From: JAGNNV01 sp032127745
GTDB taxonomy: Bacteria > Acidobacteriota > Vicinamibacteria > Fen-336 > JAGNNV01
Assembly (NCBI GenBank): GCA_032127745.1
Contig: JAQBHL010000041.1
Coordinates: forward strand, 32,766-96,765
Reading direction: 5' to 3'
Length of the DNA stretch: 64,000 nt
Shown piece after piece: positions 33,481-44,318 of the stretch (positions within the stretch are counted from its first letter, which is position 1; every line of letters begins with the position of its first letter). A program made the translations under genes and the position numbers. The notes below the pieces were generated by a model. It was not told the DNA's origin, ran no database searches, and worked only from the letters and a program-made list of their open reading frames with translations.

Positions 33481-34002
33481 TTGATCAACTCCAAGTCCGC
33501 AAGGCGCTACGCCCGCGCCATCATCGAAACGGCGACCGACACCCGCGCGGTGCGCGGTGAACTGGCCGCCATCTCAGCGACCCTGAAGGCGAATCGGGCG
33601 CTTTCCGACGCCCTTTCCAACCCTGGTGTGCCCGCGGCAAACAAGAAGGCGATGACGACCGCCATCTTTCAGGGCCTTTCTTCGCCGCTCCCCCGACTTC
33701 TCGATATCCTCATCGACGCGTCCCGCACCGAACTGATCCACGAAATCGCCCGCCGTTATGGCGACGAATGGAACAGCCGAAACAACGTTCACGCGGCCAT
33801 CGTGACCACCGCCATGGAACTCGATCATGACGGCGCGGAGCGCGTGCGGCAGGCCATCGAAAAGGCGGTATCCGGGTCGGTCGAAATGACGCTCAGCACC
33901 GACGCCTCCCTCGTGGGCGGACTGAAGGTCGAGGTGGCCGGCCACCTGTTCGACGGCACGGTCAAGGCACGCCTCAAGGCGCTGCGGCAACATCTTCTGT
34001 AG
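33481..34002 (+). CDS. atpH: ATP synthase F1 subunit delta
   Basis: The 173-residue protein (from TTG 33481) begins MINSKSARRYARAIIETA, typical of delta, and ends with SLVGGLKVEVAGHLFDGTVKARLKALRQHLL, the conserved C-terminal motif. It forms the stator cap joining F1 to the b subunits. A longer frame from GTG 33385 adds 32 residues unlike delta; neither start has a good Shine-Dalgarno. The Fo genes atpB, atpE and atpF, which often precede atpH, are not in the window. The 123 bases before it hold no gene. Confidence 0.9.
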   Translation: MINSKSARRYARAIIETATDTRAVRGELAAISATLKANRALSDALSNPGVPAANKKAMTTAIFQGLSSPLPRLLDILIDASRTELIHEIARRYGDEWNSRNNVHAAIVTTAMELDHDGAERVRQAIEKAVSGSVEMTLSTDASLVGGLKVEVAGHLFDGTVKARLKALRQHLL

Positions 34003-34100
34003 ATTCGTCAAAGAGCCCCCGCGCCACTCCAAAGCCAAGGTTCAAAAACGACCGTCAGTTTCCTTCTCCCCTCAAAACAGGAAAACCGAAGAAGCCCCAC

Positions 34101-35615
<1,515 letters not shown>

Positions 35616-35645
35616 CCGCGGTCCGGGGCCAAGGGAGACAAGGGC

Positions 35646-36494
35646 ATGCCAGCGCTCATCGACATCCGCAGACGGATCCGCAGCGTCAAGAACACGCAGC
35701 AGATCACCAAGGCCCTGAAAATGGTCTCGGCGGCGAAGCTCCGGCGCGCTCAGGAGTCCATGTTCGCGGCCCGGCCCTACGCACGTACCATGGCGCAGGT
35801 GCTCAAAGACGTGGCCGCCCGCACCGATGGCGAGGAGAATCACCCTCTCTTCCGAGCCGCTGCGAAGGACGGCCCCGTCCTGGTCATCGTGGTCACCAGC
35901 GACAAAGGTCTGTGCGGGGCCTTCAACTCGTCGCTGCTCCGCGTCTCCCAGCGCTTCCTCGCCGACAATGCGCACCGGAAGGTTCTGGCCGACGCAGTGG
36001 GCCGCAAGGGCCGTGACTTTCTCCGGCGCCGGACCACCGTCCGCAAGGAATACGTCGGAGTCTTCCAGGCCCTAGGATTCTCGAAGGCGCAGGACATCGC
36101 CCAATCCGCGATGAAGGCGTTTCTCGACCGCGAAGTGGATGAAGTGGTTCTGCTCTTCAACGAGTTCAAGAGCGTCATCCAGCAGCGCATCGTGACCGAG
36201 CGGCTCCTCCCCCTCACCGTCATCGAGGGCGCGAAGAGCGCACAGGAGTATCTCTACGAACCCGCGCCCCGAGTGATCTTTGACAAGCTCCTTCCCAAGA
36301 TCGTGGAAACCACGGTCTGGCAGGCCCTCCTGGAGTCCAACGCCGCCGAGCACGGAGCCCGGATGGCGGCCATGGACTCGGCCACGCGGAACGCGTCGCA
36401 GACCATCGACAGCCTCACTCTGTATATGAACAAGGTGCGCCAGGCCGCGATCACCAAGGAAATCATCGAAGTTGTCTCCGGCGCGGCCGCCTAG
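35646..36494 (+). CDS. atpG: ATP synthase F1 subunit gamma
   Basis: The 282-residue protein begins MPALIDIRRRIRSVKNTQQITKALKMVSAAKLRRAQ and ends with ARMAAMDSATRNASQTIDSLTLYMNKVRQAAITKEIIEVVSGAAA, the two helices of the gamma shaft. The central fold has DKGLCGAFN. It is the rotating shaft that couples Fo to the catalytic sites. It starts 30 bases after atpA. Confidence 0.97.
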   Translation: MPALIDIRRRIRSVKNTQQITKALKMVSAAKLRRAQESMFAARPYARTMAQVLKDVAARTDGEENHPLFRAAAKDGPVLVIVVTSDKGLCGAFNSSLLRVSQRFLADNAHRKVLADAVGRKGRDFLRRRTTVRKEYVGVFQALGFSKAQDIAQSAMKAFLDREVDEVVLLFNEFKSVIQQRIVTERLLPLTVIEGAKSAQEYLYEPAPRVIFDKLLPKIVETTVWQALLESNAAEHGARMAAMDSATRNASQTIDSLTLYMNKVRQAAITKEIIEVVSGAAA

Positions 36495-36563
36495 GCCTCC
36501 GCGCCGCCCGCCCCCCCCAAAACCGATATCTTCATAAGCGAAAGAACGAACGGAAAAGAATCA

Positions 36564-37982
36564 ATGGCGTCAGAGAACATCGGTCGAGTCATTCAGGTGA
36601 TCGGTCCCGTGGTGGACATCGAGTTTCCGAACGGCGTCCCCGCCATCTACAACGCGGTCAATATCGAGGCCGGAAAGATCCGGGTCGTGGTCGAGGTGGA
36701 ACAACATCTCGGCGAAAACCGGGTTCGCTGCGTCAGCATGCAGCCCACGGACGGCATGGTCAGGGGCATGCCGGCCAGGGACACCGGGGCCGCGATCATG
36801 GTTCCGGTGGGTCCGGCGACCCTGGGTCGCGTTCTCAACGTCCTCGGCGAGCCGGTTGACGAGTTTGGCCCGGTCAAGAGCGAGAAGCATTACCCCATTC
36901 ACCGACCCGCCCCGGCCTTCGATCAGCAGTCGACCAAACTGGAAATGTTCGAAACCGGGATCAAGGTCATCGACCTCATCGAGCCCTACCTCCGCGGCGG
37001 AAAGATCGGTCTGTTTGGCGGCGCCGGGGTCGGAAAGACGGTCATCATCCAGGAACTCATCTACAACCTGGCCAAGAAACACGGCGGCGTTTCCGTGTTC
37101 GCGGGAGTGGGCGAGCGAACCCGCGAAGGAAACGATCTCTGGCTCGAATTCCAGGAGTCGGGGGTTCTCGACGTCAAGAACTTCGAGAAGAGCAAGGCTG
37201 CCCTCATCTACGGCCAGATGACCGAGCCGCCAGGCGCCCGTCTCCGGGTCGCCCTCACCGGCCTCACCGCCGCCGAGTACTTCCGCGACGAAGAAGGCAA
37301 GGATGTGCTGCTCTTCATCGACAACATCTTCCGCTTCACTCAGGCCGGTTCCGAAGTCTCGGCCCTCCTCGGTCGCATGCCCTCCGCGGTTGGCTACCAG
37401 CCCACCCTGCAGACCGAAATGGGCGCGCTCCAGGAACGGATCACCTCCACCAAGAAGGGTTCCATCACGTCGATCCAGGCGATCTACGTCCCCGCTGACG
37501 ACTACACCGACCCGGCACCCGCCACCGCGTTCGCCCACCTCGACGCGACCACGAACCTGTCCCGTCAAATCGCGCAGCTCGGTATCTATCCGGCCGTCGA
37601 CCCCCTGGCTTCGTCCTCGCGCATCCTCGATCCCCGCATCCTCGGCAAGGAGCATTACGAAACCGCGCTCGCGGTGAAGCAGATTCTCCAGCGCTACAAG
37701 GATCTCCAGGACATCATCGCCATCCTCGGCATCGACGAGCTTTCCGAAGACGATCGCGTGGTCGTGGGGCGCGCCCGCAAGATTCAGAAATTCCTCTCCC
37801 AGCCGTTCCACGTGGGCGAACAGTTCACCGGCATTCCCGGGAAATATGTCTCCCTGGAGGACAACGTCCGCAGCTTCAAGACCATCGTCAACGGAGACGT
37901 GGATCACCTGCCCGAGCAGGCCTTCTATATGGCCGGCTCGATCGAAGACGTGCTGGATCAAGCCAAGAAGCTGGCGGCCTAG
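36564..37982 (+). CDS. atpD: ATP synthase F1 subunit beta
   Basis: The 472-residue catalytic subunit has GRVIQVIGPVVDIEF, the P-loop GLFGGAGVGKTVIIQELI, the catalytic Glu in GERTREGNDLW, ALTGLTAAEYFRD, FIDNIFRFTQAGSEVSALLGRMPSAVGYQ and the C-terminal DELSEDDR. It hydrolyses or makes ATP. It sits 69 bases after atpG and 12 bases before atpC. Confidence 0.98.
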   Translation: MASENIGRVIQVIGPVVDIEFPNGVPAIYNAVNIEAGKIRVVVEVEQHLGENRVRCVSMQPTDGMVRGMPARDTGAAIMVPVGPATLGRVLNVLGEPVDEFGPVKSEKHYPIHRPAPAFDQQSTKLEMFETGIKVIDLIEPYLRGGKIGLFGGAGVGKTVIIQELIYNLAKKHGGVSVFAGVGERTREGNDLWLEFQESGVLDVKNFEKSKAALIYGQMTEPPGARLRVALTGLTAAEYFRDEEGKDVLLFIDNIFRFTQAGSEVSALLGRMPSAVGYQPTLQTEMGALQERITSTKKGSITSIQAIYVPADDYTDPAPATAFAHLDATTNLSRQIAQLGIYPAVDPLASSSRILDPRILGKEHYETALAVKQILQRYKDLQDIIAILGIDELSEDDRVVVGRARKIQKFLSQPFHVGEQFTGIPGKYVSLEDNVRSFKTIVNGDVDHLPEQAFYMAGSIEDVLDQAKKLAA

Positions 37983-37994
37983 GGAACCACCATC

Positions 37995-38423
37995 ATGGCC
38001 GACGCTCCCCGCGCCACGAAGCTCACGCTCGAAGTCGTCACCCCGACCGGACTCCTTTTCCGAGACGAGGTGGATTCCGTCCAGGCTCCCGGGTCCGAAG
38101 GGTCCTTTGGTGTTCTGCCCGGCCATATCCCGATGTTGACCATGCTGGGTGCGGGCGAAATCATCTACCGCCAGGGACCCGAGACCGGTCGCATACTCTG
38201 TCTGTTCGGGTTCTGCGAAGTCCTGCCGGACCGGGTCCACATCATGGCCGAAAGCGGAGAGCGCACGGACCAGATCGATGTGGCCCGGGCCGAGACCGCG
38301 AAGAAGAGTGCGGCGGAGCGGATGAAGAGGGTGAAGGACGAGGCCGGCTTCAAGGAGGCGCAGGCCGATTACGTCCGATCCGTCGCCCGCCTGGCCGCGG
38401 CCTCCGGCAACAAGGGCGCCTGA
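37995..38423 (+). CDS. atpC: ATP synthase F1 subunit epsilon
   Basis: The 142-residue protein has the epsilon beta-sandwich (LTLEVVTPTGLLFRDEVDSVQAPGSEGSFGVLPGHIPMLTML) and the C-terminal two-helix part (ARAETAKKSAAERMKRVKDEAGFKEAQADYVRSVARL) that regulates hydrolysis. It is the last gene of the F1 group. Its TGA stop overlaps a CTG that may open the next gene. Confidence 0.95.
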   Translation: MADAPRATKLTLEVVTPTGLLFRDEVDSVQAPGSEGSFGVLPGHIPMLTMLGAGEIIYRQGPETGRILCLFGFCEVLPDRVHIMAESGERTDQIDVARAETAKKSAAERMKRVKDEAGFKEAQADYVRSVARLAAASGNKGA

Positions 38424-39223
38424 GCGCGAGGCCGCAGATCTTCGCTCAGATTCGAACGCTTTTCCGCTACAGGGCGCTCATCGAGAGCCTTGTCTCGCGC
38501 GAGCTCAAGGCCCGCTATCGAGGCAGCATCCTCGGTTTCCTCTGGAGCTTCATCAACCCCCTCCTCACCCTGCTGACCTATGGACTGGTCTTTGCGTACG
38601 TCCTGCCCGGACAAAGGCCCAGGGAGATGGAACCGTTCCTCCTGTTTTTCGCCTGTGGAATTCTCCCCTGGACTTTCTTCCAGGCCGCCGTGCTGGAGGG
38701 TTCCACGGTCCTGGTGAGTAGTGGCGGCTTGCTTAAGAAGGTGCTCTTCCCTCCCGAGGTCCTCCCCACCGTCAGCGTGATCACCAATCTCTTCAACTTC
38801 GTGCTGTCCCTGCCCATCCTGCTCTTCTTTGTGGTCTGGAACCACAAACTCTCCTGGGCCGCTCTGCTCGTTCCCCTGCCGCTTCTGGTTCAGGTGATTC
38901 TGGCCCTGGGCATGGCTCTGGCCCTCTCCGCCCTCACCGTTCACTTCCGCGACCTGACCAACATCCTCGGCCACCTCTTCCACCTCTGGTTCTTTGCCTC
39001 CCCCATCCTCTACGTGTACGGCTCCACTCACGGCACTCTTCGAGCCTTTCTTCGGCTCAATCCCATGAGCCACATCATGGTGAGTTATCAGCAGATGCTG
39101 TTCGAGGGCCGATTCGACCACTGGGCCGGTCTGGCCGCGGCGGCCGCCGTCGCCGTTCTCGCCTTTGCCTTCGGCTGTTTTCTCTTCGATCGGCTTCGTG
39201 ACGCCTTGGCGGAGGAGCTATGA
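38420..39223 (+). CDS. wzm: ABC-2-type polysaccharide exporter permease (Wzm/KpsM-like), non-canonical start
   Basis: The frame encodes FRYRALIESLVSRELKARYRGSILGFLWSFINPLLTLLTYGLVF, the conserved N-terminus of O-antigen/capsule ABC-2 permeases, then about six membrane segments and the family end region (SPILYVYG, LRLNPMSHIMVSYQQMLF). Within the frame, no ATG, GTG or TTG occurs between about 38318 and 38627, where an ATG would delete the first 60 residues and a membrane segment. Candidates are CTG 38420, overlapping the atpC stop as CTGA, and ATC 38438, with GAGG 6 bases upstream. It exports a lipid-linked polysaccharide with the next gene's ATPase, with which it overlaps (ATGA). Confidence 0.87.
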   Translation: MSARPQIFAQIRTLFRYRALIESLVSRELKARYRGSILGFLWSFINPLLTLLTYGLVFAYVLPGQRPREMEPFLLFFACGILPWTFFQAAVLEGSTVLVSSGGLLKKVLFPPEVLPTVSVITNLFNFVLSLPILLFFVVWNHKLSWAALLVPLPLLVQVILALGMALALSALTVHFRDLTNILGHLFHLWFFASPILYVYGSTHGTLRAFLRLNPMSHIMVSYQQMLFEGRFDHWAGLAAAAAVAVLAFAFGCFLFDRLRDALAEEL

Positions 39224-41061
39224 GTGCGCCGCCCGCCCACTCTGGCACCGGGGTCGCCATCATGGCTCGCGACCTGACCAAGGTCTATCGAAAATACCTT
39301 CACAAGAACCAATTCACCACCCTCAAGAGCGCCATCGTCTCCGGATCCCTGATCCGTGATCTAAGCCCCAGCGAACTTTTCACCGCCCTCGATCATGTCT
39401 CGTTCGACGTTCCGCGCGGCTGCACCTACGGAATACTCGGCGAAAACGGCTCGGGGAAGTCCACCACCCTGAAGCTCCTCTCCGGCATCACCAAGGCCTC
39501 GAGCGGCACCCTCGAGGTCTCGGGGCGTGTTTCGGCGCTGATTGAACTGGGCGCCGGCTTTCACCCGGAGATCAGCGGGCGCGAAAACGTGGCCATCAAC
39601 GGGGTCATGCTCGGCCTCAGCCGGGCGGAGGTGACGAGGCGCTTCGACGAAATAGTCGAGTTCGCGGAGATGCAGGACTTCATCGATGCTCCGGTGAAGA
39701 CCTACTCGTCCGGGATGTATGCCCGTCTCGGCTTTGCCGTGGCCATCCACGTGGATCCCGACGTTCTGCTGATCGACGAGGTGCTTTCGGTGGGCGACGA
39801 GGCTTTTACCAGGAAATGTCTGGAGAAGATTGGCGAGTTTCGCCGGCGGGGAAAGACCATCGTCATCGTTACCCACAGTCTTGGTCTGGTGGAAAAGATG
39901 TGCGACGAAGCGCTCTGGCTGCGCAAGGGCAAAGCCATGGACTCGGGCGACCCCAAAAGAGTCATCGACGCGTATCTGAGCTTCGTGGCCGCTCGGGAGA
40001 ATGAATTGCTCGGGAAGAAAGAGCACCTCGAAGTGACCCCGGGCGACGCGCGAATCACCGGTGAAGCGCCCGAGGAAAAGCGGCGATGGGGAAGCGGGGA
40101 GATGATTTTCACCGACGTTCGCCTGAAGGACGCGGAGGATCGCACCGCCCACGTCTTTGTTCCCGGCGACACCCTCAGACTCGAACTCAAGGGCGAGGCC
40201 AGGGCTCCGGTGGAGGACTTCGTCTTCGGCCTTGGCATCTTCACCGCCGACGGCACGGCGGTTTACGGAACGAACACCCACATCGAGCAGTACAAGTCTC
40301 GGCGAGCCGAGGGTGTCTTCAGCGTCACCATCGAGATCCAGGATCTGAGACTCGTCGAAGGCAGCTATTTGCTCGATGTCGCGATACACCGGAAAGACGG
40401 GACGCCGTATGACTACCATCGCGGCCTCTACGCCCTCAGGGTGCGCAGCCGGGTGAAGGATGTGGGGGTGTACCGGCCGCACCACACCTGGACCTTCTCC
40501 GCGGCGCTCCAGATCGACGAACCGCCGGAACGCCAAGAGCTCGAGCTTCGAGCGGTGGAGCGAGTCGAGCGAAGGAAGGCCGCAGATACCATAGAGGCCC
40601 TCCACCACGACCGAGCGAGCTTTCGGGCACTGGGCAGAATCGTGGTCTTCACCAACGGCTGCTTCGACATCCTCCACGCCGGACATGTCCGCCTGTTGGA
40701 GCGCGCCCGCGCCGAGGGTGATGTCCTGGTCGTGGGCATCAACTCGGATGCCTCCGTGAAGCGGCTCAAAGGCGACTCCAGGTCGGTGATCGAGGAGGCC
40801 GAAAGGGCGGAGGCACTCCTGGCCCTCGAATGCGTGGACCGGGTTGTGATCTACGACGAAGACACTCCGCTCGAGACCATCGAGGCCTTGCGCCCCGACG
40901 TTCTGGTCAAAGGCGCCGACTGGGCGCTCGAAGACATCGTGGGTCGTGACGAGGTCGAGAGTATCGGCGGGCGGGTGGTGCGGGTCGAGCTCCTGCCCGA
41001 TCGGTCGACCACCGCGCTCATCGAGAAGGCGGAGGGCAGAGCCCACCCCGCTTCCAAGTGA
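39220..41061 (+). CDS. Fusion of Wzt-type polysaccharide exporter ATPase with RfaE2/HldE-C nucleotidyltransferase
   Basis: The 613-residue protein has three parts. Residues 12-260 form an ABC ATPase (Walker A GENGSGKST 74-82, signature YSSGM 162-166, Walker B LLIDEVLSVGDE, H-loop THS). Residues 290-430 form a Wzt-C-like carbohydrate-binding beta-sandwich. Residues 473-605 form a whole cytidylyltransferase-fold domain, with FTNGCFDILHAGH, INSDASVKRLKGDSR, KGADW and PDRSTT, closest to the ADP-heptose synthase C-domain. The reading frame is open through all three, with a charged helical linker (about 436-470). It suggests that polysaccharide export and sugar-nucleotide supply for LPS core are coupled. 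GGAGG at 39211-39215 serves ATG 39220. Confidence 0.9.
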   Translation: MSAPPAHSGTGVAIMARDLTKVYRKYLHKNQFTTLKSAIVSGSLIRDLSPSELFTALDHVSFDVPRGCTYGILGENGSGKSTTLKLLSGITKASSGTLEVSGRVSALIELGAGFHPEISGRENVAINGVMLGLSRAEVTRRFDEIVEFAEMQDFIDAPVKTYSSGMYARLGFAVAIHVDPDVLLIDEVLSVGDEAFTRKCLEKIGEFRRRGKTIVIVTHSLGLVEKMCDEALWLRKGKAMDSGDPKRVIDAYLSFVAARENELLGKKEHLEVTPGDARITGEAPEEKRRWGSGEMIFTDVRLKDAEDRTAHVFVPGDTLRLELKGEARAPVEDFVFGLGIFTADGTAVYGTNTHIEQYKSRRAEGVFSVTIEIQDLRLVEGSYLLDVAIHRKDGTPYDYHRGLYALRVRSRVKDVGVYRPHHTWTFSAALQIDEPPERQELELRAVERVERRKAADTIEALHHDRASFRALGRIVVFTNGCFDILHAGHVRLLERARAEGDVLVVGINSDASVKRLKGDSRSVIEEAERAEALLALECVDRVVIYDEDTPLETIEALRPDVLVKGADWALEDIVGRDEVESIGGRVVRVELLPDRSTTALIEKAEGRAHPASK

Positions 41062-44000
41062 ATTCTCCAGCCCCGTTTCTGGCCCGGGAGCCAGGCTTTG
41101 TGGCCCTGCGGCGCGCGATGGACGAGGGCCGCACCACCCGCGTCACCGGTCTGTTCGGGCTGGCCCGTCTTCTGGTTCCGCTCGCGAGCACCGACCGCCT
41201 GCTGGTATTCGTCACCCCGCACGAAAAAGACATCGAATCGCTCTCGGGGGATCTCGATACCTTGATCCCCTGGCTCGGAGGGCGAGGCGCCCTCGCCACC
41301 TTCAGGGACGTGCCCGCGCTCATGGCGGGGACCGGTCCAACCCCGGAGGACCACGAACGAACCCAGTCGACCCTGGCTCTGCACGATGGCGCGGTGCGTG
41401 CGGTGTTGCTCTGTGCCCCCGCCCTCGTCCACTCGGTGCCCGCGCCCGACGTCATCGATCGGAAGCGGTTGTCGGTGAAGGTGGGCGAGGAGCTCCTCGT
41501 CGATATGCTGCTCGAGCATCTGGACGGCGCCGGATACCGACGAGAAGACCCGGTGGTCGAAGCCGGCTCGTTTGCCCGACGCGGCGGCATCGTCGATGTC
41601 TTTCCGCCTGGCCGAGGGTGGCCGCTGCGGATTGAGTTCTTCGGCGATCGCATCGACAGCCTTCGCGAGTTCGATCCCGCCACCCAGCGCCGGCGTCACG
41701 AGATCTCAGAACTGACGCTTCTTCCCTTTGGTGTTCCCGCGGGCGGGGCGCGCCTGGCCATTCCGCAGATCCTGCCCCCCCACTGGCTGGTCGTTCTCGA
41801 CCCCGAGGCCGCCCGGGCCGAGATGGAGCGGGCGCTCCACGCCAAGACAACGCTCCACGCGGATCTGGACCCAGATGACCCCAGAACCGAGGGGGCGTTC
41901 GAAACATTCGTCGACCCGGACATCGTCCGGTCGTACCTGAATCGTCCCGAACGCACCGAACTTCATGAGCTCGCGCCGCCCGGATCCGGCCTTCACATTC
42001 CTTCGCGTCCCTCTTCGCAATATCGCGGAGACCTCACGCGGATGCGTGAAGACCTCAAGACCGCCGCGGGCAAGACCTTCATCCTGCTTGGCACTCCCGG
42101 ACGAGCGCAGCGCCTCAGTGAAAGCCTTTTCGAAGGTGGCGTCGCCACTGGAGATGATGCGGCGGTCGAGGTGGGTTCGGGTCACCTCTCCCGAGGGGTG
42201 GAATTCCCGACCAGCGGCCTGCGGTTCCTGGCCGACGGGGACGTCTTTCCGGAAGAAGTCCACGTTCACAAGCGGAAGAATGTCGTCCGGTCGTTCCTTT
42301 CCGACTTTCGCGACCTGAAGCCCGGCGACTACGTGGTCCACGAGGATCACGGCATCGGTCGCTTTGTCGGCCTCGAGAGTCTCCACGTCCTCGGCTCCGA
42401 CGCCGAGTTCATGGTGGTGAGCTATCAGGGCGGAGATCTTCTCCGGGTCCCCGTCGAATCCTTTCACCGGATCCAGAAGCACCGCGCCGCCGAGGCCGCA
42501 AACCCATCCCTCGACAAGCTGGGCGGCACCGGCTGGACCAAGACGAAGTCACGAGTCAAGCGAGCCATGCGGGACATGGCCGCCGAACTGCTGAAGGTTC
42601 ACGCGGAACGAAAGACCCGGCAGGGGTTCGCCTTCTCACCCCAGTCTCCGTGGATGTCCGAGTTCGAGAACGCCTTCGAGTACGAAGAAACCCCCGATCA
42701 GAAGAAGGCGATCGACGACGTTTTTGCCGACATGTCCTCCCCCACCCCCATGGACCGGCTGGTGTGCGGTGACGTCGGATATGGCAAGACCGAAGTGGCC
42801 ATGCGAGCCGCGCTGCGCGCGGTCGCGGACGGGAAACAGGTGGCCGTTCTGGCCCCCACCACCATCCTCGCCTTTCAGCACCTTCAGACTTTCCGGCGGA
42901 GGTTCGCGCCTTTCCCCGTGACCATCGAGATGGTGTCTCGCCTGCGCGCGGCCAAATCGAACAAGGAAGTTCTCCGCCGAGCGCAGGAGGGGAAAGTCGA
43001 CATCGTCATCGGTACTCACCGTCTCCTCTCCAAGGATGCGGCCTTCAAGGATCTGGGCCTGGTCGTCATCGATGAAGAGCAGCGCTTCGGGGTGGCGGCC
43101 AAGGAGCGTCTCAAGCAGAAGAAGACCACCATCGACAACCTCACCCTCTCCGCCACCCCCATTCCCAGAACCTTGCAGATGGGTCTGTCGGGTCTGCGGG
43201 ACATGTCGATCATAGAGACCCCTCCGCGCGACCGCCTGGCCATCCAGACCATGGTGGTGAAGTTTTCGAAGGAGGTGATCGCCACCGCCATCCGCCACGA
43301 ACTGGAGCGTGAAGGGCAGGTCTACATGGTCCACAATCGCGTGGAGTCGATCTATTCCCTGGCCGGCATGATCAAGGAGCTTGTTCCCGAGGCGCGCGTG
43401 GTGGTGGGCCATGGCAGCATGACGGAGAGCGAACTCGAGAAGTCCATGCTCGCTTTCGTCGAAGGCAGGGCCGACGTGCTGGTGGCGACCACCATCGTGG
43501 AGAACGGTCTCGACGTTCCACGGGCGAACACCCTCATCGTTCACCGTGCCGATCGCTTCGGGCTGGCCCAGCTATATCAGCTTCGGGGCCGGGTCGGACG
43601 CTCGGATCGTCCGGCTTTTGCCTACCTGATGGTGCCCCCGGGGCGTGTTCTGTCGGAGGTGGCGCAGCGCCGCCTGGCTGCCATTCGGGAGTTTTCGGAT
43701 CTGGGCTCTGGTTTCCGCCTGGCCGCCCTCGATCTGGAAATGCGTGGCGCCGGGAACCTCCTGGGAGGGGAGCAGAGCGGTCATATTCTGGCCGTGGGCC
43801 TCGACCTCTACCTGAAGCTCCTCGGGGACGCCGTGCGCGAGATGCAAGCCGGAGGCGAGAGCCATATCCCGGAACGCACGGTGCTGAACCTGCGCGTCGA
43901 CCTCCGGCTCAAGGTCAGCTACATCGCCGAAGCGCGAGACCGCATCCTTATTTACAAACGGGCGGCGGACGCGGCACGATCCGAGGACATTCAGGCCATC

Positions 44001-44318
44001 GAAGCCGATCTGAGGGATCGTTTCGGGCCCCTTCCCCAGGAAGCGAGCGACCTGCTGGCGTACTCGCGGCTTCGCATCAGCGCGGAGGGCCTGGGCATTG
44101 TCCGGCTCGATCGCGCCGGTTCCCGGCTGGACATCTTCTTCGCAGATGCACCACCGGTCGATCCCCGGAGACTGGCGGCGCTGGTGGGAGCCTGGTCGGG
44201 CGCGAAGCTGGGGGCGCAGGGCAAAAACCTGACCGTGCCGCTCCCCCCAGGCGCGCCTCTCGAGACCGCACGGTCTGTCCTCGAGCGGCTCGCTTCGGCG
44301 AAAATCGAGGGGCCTTGA
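41058..44318 (+). CDS. mfd: Transcription-repair coupling factor Mfd
   Basis: The 1086-residue protein has the Mfd order: UvrB-homology N-terminal modules (FARRGGIVDVFPPGRGWPLRIEFFGD), the RNA-polymerase-interaction domain (FRDLKPGDYVVHEDHGIGRFVGLE, near 415-470), a RecG-like translocase with DRLVCGDVGYGKTEVAMRAA, LVVIDEEQRFGV and RVGRSDRPAFAYLM, and the TRCF C-terminal domain. It removes stalled RNA polymerase and recruits UvrA. GTG 41058 overlaps the upstream stop (GTGA), and its own stop overlaps the next TTG (TTGA). Confidence 0.96.
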   Translation: MNSPAPFLAREPGFVALRRAMDEGRTTRVTGLFGLARLLVPLASTDRLLVFVTPHEKDIESLSGDLDTLIPWLGGRGALATFRDVPALMAGTGPTPEDHERTQSTLALHDGAVRAVLLCAPALVHSVPAPDVIDRKRLSVKVGEELLVDMLLEHLDGAGYRREDPVVEAGSFARRGGIVDVFPPGRGWPLRIEFFGDRIDSLREFDPATQRRRHEISELTLLPFGVPAGGARLAIPQILPPHWLVVLDPEAARAEMERALHAKTTLHADLDPDDPRTEGAFETFVDPDIVRSYLNRPERTELHELAPPGSGLHIPSRPSSQYRGDLTRMREDLKTAAGKTFILLGTPGRAQRLSESLFEGGVATGDDAAVEVGSGHLSRGVEFPTSGLRFLADGDVFPEEVHVHKRKNVVRSFLSDFRDLKPGDYVVHEDHGIGRFVGLESLHVLGSDAEFMVVSYQGGDLLRVPVESFHRIQKHRAAEAANPSLDKLGGTGWTKTKSRVKRAMRDMAAELLKVHAERKTRQGFAFSPQSPWMSEFENAFEYEETPDQKKAIDDVFADMSSPTPMDRLVCGDVGYGKTEVAMRAALRAVADGKQVAVLAPTTILAFQHLQTFRRRFAPFPVTIEMVSRLRAAKSNKEVLRRAQEGKVDIVIGTHRLLSKDAAFKDLGLVVIDEEQRFGVAAKERLKQKKTTIDNLTLSATPIPRTLQMGLSGLRDMSIIETPPRDRLAIQTMVVKFSKEVIATAIRHELEREGQVYMVHNRVESIYSLAGMIKELVPEARVVVGHGSMTESELEKSMLAFVEGRADVLVATTIVENGLDVPRANTLIVHRADRFGLAQLYQLRGRVGRSDRPAFAYLMVPPGRVLSEVAQRRLAAIREFSDLGSGFRLAALDLEMRGAGNLLGGEQSGHILAVGLDLYLKLLGDAVREMQAGGESHIPERTVLNLRVDLRLKVSYIAEARDRILIYKRAADAARSEDIQAIEADLRDRFGPLPQEASDLLAYSRLRISAEGLGIVRLDRAGSRLDIFFADAPPVDPRRLAALVGAWSGAKLGAQGKNLTVPLPPGAPLETARSVLERLASAKIEGP

